NCBI GenBank assembly: GCA_023459355.1
Contig: JAEWUM010000002.1
Coordinates: 1-29,666, forward strand
DNA from: Bacteroidota bacterium
Lineage (GTDB): Bacteria; Bacteroidota; Bacteroidia; Bacteroidales; Paludibacteraceae
Direction: 5' to 3'
Length of the DNA: 29,666 nt
Below the pieces are notes generated by a model, which searched no databases, was not told where the DNA came from, and saw only the letters and a program-made list of their open reading frames with translations. Of this stretch, positions 1 to 6,900 are shown one piece after another. The first letter of the stretch is position 1, and every line of letters begins with the position of its first letter. Position numbers and translations under genes: made by a program.

Positions 1-127
1 AGCCCCAAATAACGACAACATAAACCCAAAAAAACAACTTCAAATCTTAACAAATGGCTCACTTTAAACCGGAACGGTGGCTCAGTTTGATTCGGAATGA
101 GTGGCTCAGTTTAGTCCGGAATATTCA
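1..127. mobile_element. End of an IS21-like insertion sequence (partial)
   Basis: The first 127 bases carry three spaced copies of a TGGCTCA(G/C)TTT...CGGAA motif and then a terminal CA at 126-127. Multiple ~20-bp terminal repeats bounded by TG/CA are typical of IS21-family ends, where they bind the IstA transposase. The TSUP gene reading frame loses its family sequence at this point, which supports an insertion junction near 127/128. No transposase is visible, so the body of the element would lie to the left of the window. Family assignment is from recall of motif style, not from a search. Confidence 0.55.
55..125. repeat. Three tandem 23-24 bp terminal repeats
   Basis: Copies start at 55, 78 and 102, each opening with TGGCTCA and holding a CGGAA core about 17 bases in. 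The spacing is 23 and then 24 bp. They are the likely transposase-binding sites of the IS21-like end described for 1-127. Confidence 0.7.
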
Positions 128-468
128 ATCAGTTTAACAGGGGTAATATCAAAGCTTTGTCCCCATAATTCGTATGTGTAGAGCACCGGTAGATTGGTAA
201 TGCGTATCAGTGTCCACGCCCCGGCAAAAGAAGCGATGATAGCCGGAATACCAAAACGAAGCAGCACCGTTTTGTCCGTGTTTTTACCAACTAATGCCAT
301 TTTAAAGACATTATTGGAGAAATGTACCACGCCTGTAAGCGCGATGGCTACATCAATCGGAAAGAAAATGGCAAATACCGGCGCTAAGATGGTTCCGAGT
401 CCGAAACCTGAGAAGAATGTCAAAATGGCGGTCAGAAAAGCCGCGAAACTAATGATTACAATTTCCAT
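106..468 (-). pseudogene. Truncated TauE/SafE (TSUP) family permease
   Basis: The reading frame begins at the ATG at 466-468 (protein MEIVIISFAAFLTA...). An in-frame ATG at 510 exists, but the family-like first membrane helix begins at 468. It encodes about 120 aa with three or four hydrophobic segments and the glycine-rich FFSGFGLGTI region of the TSUP family, which exports sulfite, sulfoacetate or other small anions across the inner membrane. Family members are usually about 250 aa, so roughly half is missing. The last native residues appear to be VKLI. The final residues EYSGLN and the TGA stop are encoded by the IS-like end (bases 106-127). The gene is therefore probably inactivated by insertion. 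The substrate cannot be told. Confidence 0.75.
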
Positions 469-593
469 GAGCAATTCATTGTTTATAAGAATAACAAGAT
501 AAAAGCTCAATTGTTGATTTGTAACATGAACTTCATAACTATCCTTTCACTATCTATCCTCTTTAGTTTATCAAGCATTTTCCCGGCGTCTGT

Positions 594-628
594 GTAGTCT
601 TGCGACTGGCGTCCGGTGTCTGGCGACT
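594..628. repeat. Short heptamer array after the sua5 stop
   Basis: Five 7-bp units fit a loose GGCGnCT consensus (GTAGTCT, TGCGACT, GGCGTCC, GGTGTCT, GGCGACT). The array ends on the base next to the TAA of the Sua5 gene (629-631). It is degenerate, so the call is tentative. It matters mainly because other heptamer arrays occur at about 13.7 kb and 29.6 kb. Confidence 0.45.
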
Positions 629-1582
629 TTACTCCCGATACCTGTACGCCGCCTTCCTTAACTTATCCATAATCGCGATGCCGATGCCGGTTTCCGGAAC
701 AGTTTCCGCCAGGATATATTCCACATCCGATTCCTCAAGTCGGTGAATGGCTGCAAACAGGTTGACGGCACAGGTTCTCAGTTCTTTGTCGTGAGCCAGC
801 AATTCCACAACTTGATAGTTTGCGGTGTTTTCGCCGGAGAAGGAGAGGAGACCGGCTTTAGTAATGTCGATACCGGCAGGCAGGTTTTCATCCATCAGAT
901 AGATGGGCTTTTCCGGACTGTAATGTGACTTGAGCATACCCGGACTTACAATATTGGTTTTATCCCGCTCAGGCACCTCGTAAAAAGGAATAATAGCTTC
1001 AATTTCTTCCCGGGTTATAACTCCGTGTCGCAGAATTTCAAAACCTTTTTCATTCACTGAAATGATGGTCGATTCAATCCCGACCTGCGCTTCGCCTCCA
1101 TCAAGCAGAAAGTCAACATCGGGCAGTTGTTTGCTAACGTGTTTTGCCTGTGTCGGACTCAATTGACCGAATTTATTAGCACTCGGAGCTGCAATCGGGC
1201 AACCAGACTGCCGTATCAGTTCCAGTGCAACCGGATGATTTGGCATGCGAATACCTACGGTTGCGAGACCGGAAGTCACGATATCAGGAACCAACTTACT
1301 TTTGGGCAGGATGATGGTCAGCGGTCCCGGCCAAAAACGTGCCGCCAATTTATTCACCCGTTCATCCTCCGTAGCGGTTAATTTACTTATATCTTCCAAT
1401 GAAGCGATGTGCACAATCAACGGGTCGAAAGTAGGTCTTTCCTTTAATTCGAAAATGCGGGCAACAGCATGCGGGTTCAGGGCATTGGCACCCAGACCGT
1501 ATACTGTTTCTGTGGGAAAGGCCACTAACTTTCCTTCTTTGATATGTTGGGCCGCGATGTGAATTTGTTCGGTAGTTGTCAT
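629..1582 (-). CDS. L-threonylcarbamoyladenylate synthase (Sua5/YrdC/YwlC type)
   Basis: This enzyme makes threonylcarbamoyl-AMP from threonine, bicarbonate and ATP, the first step of t6A37 formation on ANN-decoding tRNAs in the cytoplasm. The start chosen is the ATG at 1580-1582 (MTTTEQIHIAAQHIKEGKLV), giving 317 aa. An upstream in-frame ATG at 1630 would add a stretch that runs across the promoter-like element. The YrdC core includes PTETVYGLGANA near residues 24-35, then KERPTFDPLIVH and the SxxxPIAAPSAN region. A C-terminal Sua5 domain (HYSPEKPIYLM onward) makes this the long, two-domain form. It stands alone between a truncated transporter and a divergently timed secreted-protein unit. 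Family assignment is firm. Confidence 0.93.
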   Translation of the reverse strand: MTTTEQIHIAAQHIKEGKLVAFPTETVYGLGANALNPHAVARIFELKERPTFDPLIVHIASLEDISKLTATEDERVNKLAARFWPGPLTIILPKSKLVPDIVTSGLATVGIRMPNHPVALELIRQSGCPIAAPSANKFGQLSPTQAKHVSKQLPDVDFLLDGGEAQVGIESTIISVNEKGFEILRHGVITREEIEAIIPFYEVPERDKTNIVSPGMLKSHYSPEKPIYLMDENLPAGIDITKAGLLSFSGENTANYQVVELLAHDKELRTCAVNLFAAIHRLEESDVEYILAETVPETGIGIAIMDKLRKAAYRYRE

Positions 1583-1603
1583 GTGGTGTAAAATATTCGC
1601 GTG

Positions 1604-1611
1604 CAAAAGTA
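1604..1611 (-). promoter_or_regulatory. Bacteroidota -7 promoter element for sua5
   Basis: On the minus strand the sequence reads TACTTTTGC, an exact fit to the Bacteroidota TAnnTTTG(C/T) -7 element, 22 bases before the chosen start codon. A weak ATTG lies about 20 bases further upstream where the -33 element is expected. The position also supports the 1582 start over the longer one. Confidence 0.6.
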
Positions 1612-1619
1612 CTAATAAA

Positions 1620-1654
1620 AGTGACAACATGCAATTTATCTGTATGTTGTCACT
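1620..1654 (-). terminator. Hairpin terminator after the cohesin-like gene
   Basis: An exact 11-bp inverted repeat, AGTGACAACAT (1620-1630) and ATGTTGTCACT (1644-1654), has a 13-nt loop. Read on the minus strand it is followed by TTTTATTAG. It lies 23 bases past the stop of the 743-aa secreted protein gene and just before the sua5 promoter. Confidence 0.65.
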
Positions 1655-1677
1655 CTTAAGCTGATGTGTAATAGTTG

Positions 1678-3909
1678 CTATTCCTTTACAATATTGATGT
1701 GTTTTACCTGCTCTCCCGAAATTACCTTTAAGACATATACTCCGGTAAGCAACTCCGAAACATCCAGCTCATGCTCGTTTTTGTACAGTTTGACTGATAA
1801 GATATATCTTCCTGTTAGATCATACAATACCGCGAGATTGTTTGTCCCGTGCAAATCAGCAGAACGAATGTGTAGTTTATCTTTTACCGGGTTAGGATAA
1901 CAGCTTAGATCCTCTAAGGAATTTGCTTCAAAGCCGGTGTCATCTTCTTTCCTTACCGAAAATTCCAGTTTCTCTCCTTTGCCGCAAGCGTTGATGCCAT
2001 ACACGCTGACAATACCGTTTCTAAAACCTGCATCCAATGTTACCTGAATCATATTGTCATTGCTGTTGCCATATAAACCTTCGGGCAGTATCCAAACATA
2101 CTCACTTATTTCGGGCATTTGCGGGACAAAAAACGAAGCGGTTGTGGCATACTGATGTATAAGTGTATCACCCCATACCGTAAAGGGGGTTGGTGGTTTG
2201 TCTTTGTAAAAGATATTCCCGTAAGCTTCTGGATTCACCACCGGGTTGCCTTCATTCATCCGGATGTTTTGTAAATGAACGATGGAGATAATTGGGGATG
2301 CTTCAGGCTGTTTCAATTGAAAATCAAAATACACCATACTGCCTGTTTGCGTTATGGCATTGGCGCCTGATGAGGCATACAATATCCTGTTTTGCTGTAC
2401 ATTAGTGGTATGCATCCAACCCTGGCACACCGTGTTTTCGTATGATAAACCGTTAAATTGCAGTCGTGTCGTGTCAAATTCAACCGTCATTTCCATTGAT
2501 ATAACAGGGTCAGCATCCGGAACTTTCTGTATGATAACCGGATATCGTATGACCATTTCCCCTACACAAAAGTTTGTATCCGCAAGTGCAACCCGTGTGT
2601 CAATCAGGTTAAAATACGAATTTCCTGACGATCCTGTTGAGTCGGTTACTGCTACCAGAACTTTTCCTCCTTTTGTTGCTTTGAGCATGCCAGTTTCAGA
2701 TATGGTTGCAAGAGCAGTGTTGTTGACTGTCCAACTGAGTGGGTTGGTATATCCATAACCAACCTGTAATTGAATAGAGTCGCCGGCCAATAGTTCAACC
2801 TGATCAGGATAAATATAAAGCCGGTCAAATTGCTGAACAGAGAAATACCCGTTTTCTACTGATGGCAGGATGTTTTCGTTGAATATAACATCTGTAAACT
2901 CAACGGAGGTGTTTTGCCACCCGGTGTTTTTTACCATAAACTTCAGTATGAGCAGTAAACCGGATCCCGTAATTGTCTGAGCGCTTGCAAATGAAACATT
3001 CAGACCGTTCTGATAGCTGTTGACCACCACGCTTTTATTCGCAAGCAGGGTTTCTACTGAGTTGTATTCAACCCACTCTAACACATCAGAATTGAAATAC
3101 AGACTGAAGCTTCCAGAACTGATGTTGCTTTCCGTCAGGTCGGTGACATGAACCGGAATTTCTAAGTATTTGCCCGCCCATTGTTTCAATTGCCCGGGTA
3201 TCATCAGCTTAAAAGGTCTGATGATGAAATTACTCACAGAGTCTTTAATTCCCCGTGCGTCCTCCACTTTTAGAGTGACCTTGCCGGTTGCTTTTGCCTG
3301 TAACATTCCGTTTGCCGAAATGGACGCTATGTTGGTATCTGAAACCGACCATGTGTAAGGCTCTTCTCCTCCCCAAACCCATAGTTGCAGACTGTCGCCC
3401 TTTGCCATGCTGTTGTATTCGGAATACAAAGTTATGGAGGGTGCTGCCGTAATACCAATCCAGGCATTATTTAGCAATAAAGAGGGTAAACCTTCATTCA
3501 TATAATTATTTGCTTTTCCGGTGAAATTCAGATAACATCCACCGGTTTGTAATATCCTGAACCTGATGAGGATGAATATACCTTTTCCGGATACGTAACT
3601 TGTTCCGGCGGCCCCGATGGTGACTTTACCCGGAAGGGTATTGTTCACCAAGGCTTCGCCGAGAGGTTGACTAACCGTTCCATTGGTTACCACACCAAGG
3701 ACCTCCATAAGCTGTGCATCGAATTCCAGTTGTAGCCGATAGGCCGATACCTGATAGGTGTCCAGCTCTTCGTTTACATAAACCGGTAATTCAACCACTG
3801 ATCCTTTTACGAAAGTGGTGTCGTGAACCCACAGGGAAACGGTTTGTGATACTATCCGTAAACATGAGAAAATCATCAGGATTATGCCTGTTATGAAGTG
3901 ATTTTTCAT
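1678..3909 (-). CDS. Secreted multi-domain protein with cohesin-like and Ig-like modules and a T9SS sorting domain
   Basis: The protein has 743 aa. Residues 1-21 form a signal peptide ending in IVSQ. Three modules of about 120 aa (roughly 25-145, 230-355, 435-565) share the cohesin-type pattern: a beta-strand with V(E)LPVYV or similar, LxLEFD...L, and a late GxGxFILIRFRI strand. Two Big_2-like Ig modules containing WSVSDTNIASIS or WTVNNTALATIS sit between them, each ending in a GKV(T/L)(L/V)xV strand. An Ig/PKD-like segment follows at about 580-655. The C-terminus (from about 663) has YPNPVKDKLHIR and GVYVLKVISG, the type A T9SS sorting domain. It should cross the outer membrane by T9SS and end on the surface or outside. 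It starts 11 bp after the gene for the giant dockerin-bearing protein, so both are probably one transcript. Cohesin assignment is by pattern only. Confidence 0.8.
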   Translation of the reverse strand: MKNHFITGIILMIFSCLRIVSQTVSLWVHDTTFVKGSVVELPVYVNEELDTYQVSAYRLQLEFDAQLMEVLGVVTNGTVSQPLGEALVNNTLPGKVTIGAAGTSYVSGKGIFILIRFRILQTGGCYLNFTGKANNYMNEGLPSLLLNNAWIGITAAPSITLYSEYNSMAKGDSLQLWVWGGEEPYTWSVSDTNIASISANGMLQAKATGKVTLKVEDARGIKDSVSNFIIRPFKLMIPGQLKQWAGKYLEIPVHVTDLTESNISSGSFSLYFNSDVLEWVEYNSVETLLANKSVVVNSYQNGLNVSFASAQTITGSGLLLILKFMVKNTGWQNTSVEFTDVIFNENILPSVENGYFSVQQFDRLYIYPDQVELLAGDSIQLQVGYGYTNPLSWTVNNTALATISETGMLKATKGGKVLVAVTDSTGSSGNSYFNLIDTRVALADTNFCVGEMVIRYPVIIQKVPDADPVISMEMTVEFDTTRLQFNGLSYENTVCQGWMHTTNVQQNRILYASSGANAITQTGSMVYFDFQLKQPEASPIISIVHLQNIRMNEGNPVVNPEAYGNIFYKDKPPTPFTVWGDTLIHQYATTASFFVPQMPEISEYVWILPEGLYGNSNDNMIQVTLDAGFRNGIVSVYGINACGKGEKLEFSVRKEDDTGFEANSLEDLSCYPNPVKDKLHIRSADLHGTNNLAVLYDLTGRYILSVKLYKNEHELDVSELLTGVYVLKVISGEQVKHINIVKE

Positions 3910-3920
3910 GGTCGTATATT

Positions 3921-6900
3921 TTATTTGCGTATCTGTACTTTATGTGTATAACTGTTATCGTCAGTCCTCATCTTCAGGATGTATGTTCCATTTTTCAGGT
4001 TGTCACTCCTGATTTGCAGGTTGTGGTTGCCGGCCGGTAGTGTTGTGCTGAGCAGATTTTTTACCTTTTGCCCAGTCAGGTTGTACAAACTGAGTTCGAC
4101 ATAAGATTCTTTGTCAGTTGTATATATCAATAAACCGGTATTTACAACAGGATTAGGATACAGACTGTGGATGCCGGTTGCATGTAAATCGACATCGTTT
4201 GTGCCTGATTTTATACGTGTTATGGTAATAATACCACTCTGTGCCATAGCCAGATAGTCTTGTTCGTCGAGTTGGAATTTAGCAAAACTAACCTGACTGA
4301 CCGTTGACGTTTCTGGAATGATATCGAAAAGCAGTGATACAGGCGTCAAACTACCTTCAAATCCGTTTGAAGAGGCTATGCCTATGGTTGCTTTACCAAG
4401 CAAATTATCAAAATTACTTTCGATAGCTACATTATTTATTTTTTGCCCGATATTTTTCAACCGCAGATGAGCAGGATTGTAACGAATTTCTATGTCGGAA
4501 CTCAGTTTTTTTGTTGGGACGTACATCGTTACAGGCATTTCCATTTCGCTTTCATTTTCCTGAATATTCATACTCTCAGCAGCTATAGACGGCTGACCTC
4601 CGGCTCCGGAATTTGCTCTCTTGACTTTATGTGCCGGGAATGTGCTTTCCAGTCCGACGACATGTTGTAAAACCAATGAAGCATCCAGTGCTGAAATCTC
4701 TCCGTTATAACTTACATCGGCCACCTGTTGCTGAGATTCATTCAACATAAGCAATTCCACCGTATGTTTCAGGATAAGGGAAGCATCGTAAGCCTGAATC
4801 AGACCGTTCAGACTGACATCACCCATAGCCGGATTAATAGCTCCCAGATTTTTCCATGGGACGTAATTTACTCCGGAAGTGATCAATTCCTGTTCGTTTT
4901 CATTCTGAGCTTCATTATCCGTTACGATTGGTCCGTTGTTGTTTCCCCACCAGCAATCGGTTGCGTTCACATTGAATGATTTGTCGGCATTTTTAATGCC
5001 ATAATATATATTACTGCTGAAATCAGTATTATTAATCAGTGGGTTGGAAGCTCCTTGCAAATAGATGCCATAATTGTTATTGCTGAAGTTACTGTTGCGG
5101 ATTGTCGGAGAACTGCTGTATGTGGAAATCCCTTTATCGGCAAACCGGATGTAGCAGTTTTTTAATTCACATAGCGGATCCAGTGATAAATCGGCAAAAC
5201 GGATTCCTCCCCAACGAATTTGGCCTCCATGGCCGTCGGCATTGGAGTCGCCTCCGTAGAAATCATCGGTTATACTCGTGAAAACAATGATGGAGTCGGG
5301 AGTGCTTCCACCGATGGCTTTCAGGCCGCGGTTTACATATAAACCACTTTCCTGCCACCAATATTGCTCGCCAAACTTACAGATCACACCCGGGTTTATT
5401 TCCAATGAGGCGCTGGTTCCGATTTCATACCGTTCAAAGTAATAAGGGATATTGTTTTTACCTCCAAAATCTCTTTTCGGAAGTGTAATATCCTGTGTCA
5501 GTATTTCATCTCTTACCTTGATGACTTTGTAGGTTGTCCCGGAAATAATATTATCTTTCGTTGAAGCGGGATACGCAACCAACGAGATTTGTATCGGAAA
5601 GTACCTCAGGTTATGGAAAACACAACTGTCGATTACAGGCATGGAAACGCCAGACATGTCCACTCCAAACTTTAGTTTTTCAAATGAGCTGTTTTTGATT
5701 AGGGGTGATGCACTTAAATTGCTGATTCCTTTTTCGCCGTAATGGAATTTTGCATGATGAATCAAACTGAGGTCATCACTTACATCGCTGAAATGAATCC
5801 AGGTTCCGCTCCAATCATTTGCATTTTCCTGAGGCATCGTGGCCGAACCATTCAACTCGGTGTCAAACGGATTTCCGAATCGGTCATCGGTCAGGTGGGT
5901 GAATACAACCGGTTTTTCTGCACTTCCCTGAATATTCAACCTGCCGTTTACTGTGAAAGCGTTTGCCATCATGTAGGATGGACTGTAATAATATCCTCCG
6001 GAAGTAATATTCTCTCTTGATTTGAATACAACTCCTTCTGGAATGGTAATCGTTGTGCCGGTGTTGATGGTCGACGGGCCTTCGGTCAGATAGGTAATGT
6101 TGTCGTATCCGCCGAAACTCCGGATGGGAATGGTATCCGAAAGTGAATAAGTTTCAGGGATAACAGCCAGTGCCATGAATCCGACGTTGAGTGCCGAGCA
6201 GTTGTTAAATTCAGGCTCGGAGAACATGCTCAGTTCCACCGGACTGTAACTCAGGTTGTAGAACTGACAGTTGTTGAATACCGGATTGGAATTGCCAATG
6301 ACAGTCGTTCCAAAGTAACTGCACAACTGAATGGTTGTATTGTTGATAGTCGCGTGGGCGTTTTCTACCCGGATACCGGTATCGCAATACCTGATTTCGC
6401 AGTGGTCAAGCACGTTGACCGTGTCGCTAACCTGGGTGTTATTCCTGAAATATATACCGGAAGGAGGGAATATCCAATATCCATACCAGTGCATTTGTCC
6501 GCCTCCCCAATTGCCCTTTTCAGGCGCATCGGCATTCCCGTTGTTGTTGGAATCTCCCCCTTTCGAATCATCTTTGAATGATGTGAGGTAAATTTTCTGT
6601 TCAGGTGTTCCTTTTGCAATCAGGTTGCCTTCAGAAAGTATATAGGAATTCGAAGTCCTGAACTTAATGACTACACCGGGATTGATGGTTAACTTTCCAC
6701 TGCTGTTTATTTTCAGATTATCAATAATATAGGCAATATTCTGAATCCCCGCGATATTTCTTGAAGCAAGAACTGCATTGCCATTTAACTCCCTGTCGAT
6801 GATTTTCAGTGCATTACTGAAATTTGAAATAAATTGCATGTTCGTGAATGAGGGGTTGGCAGTAAGCGACAAGGCTATCGGGTCGGAATTTGAATTTTGT

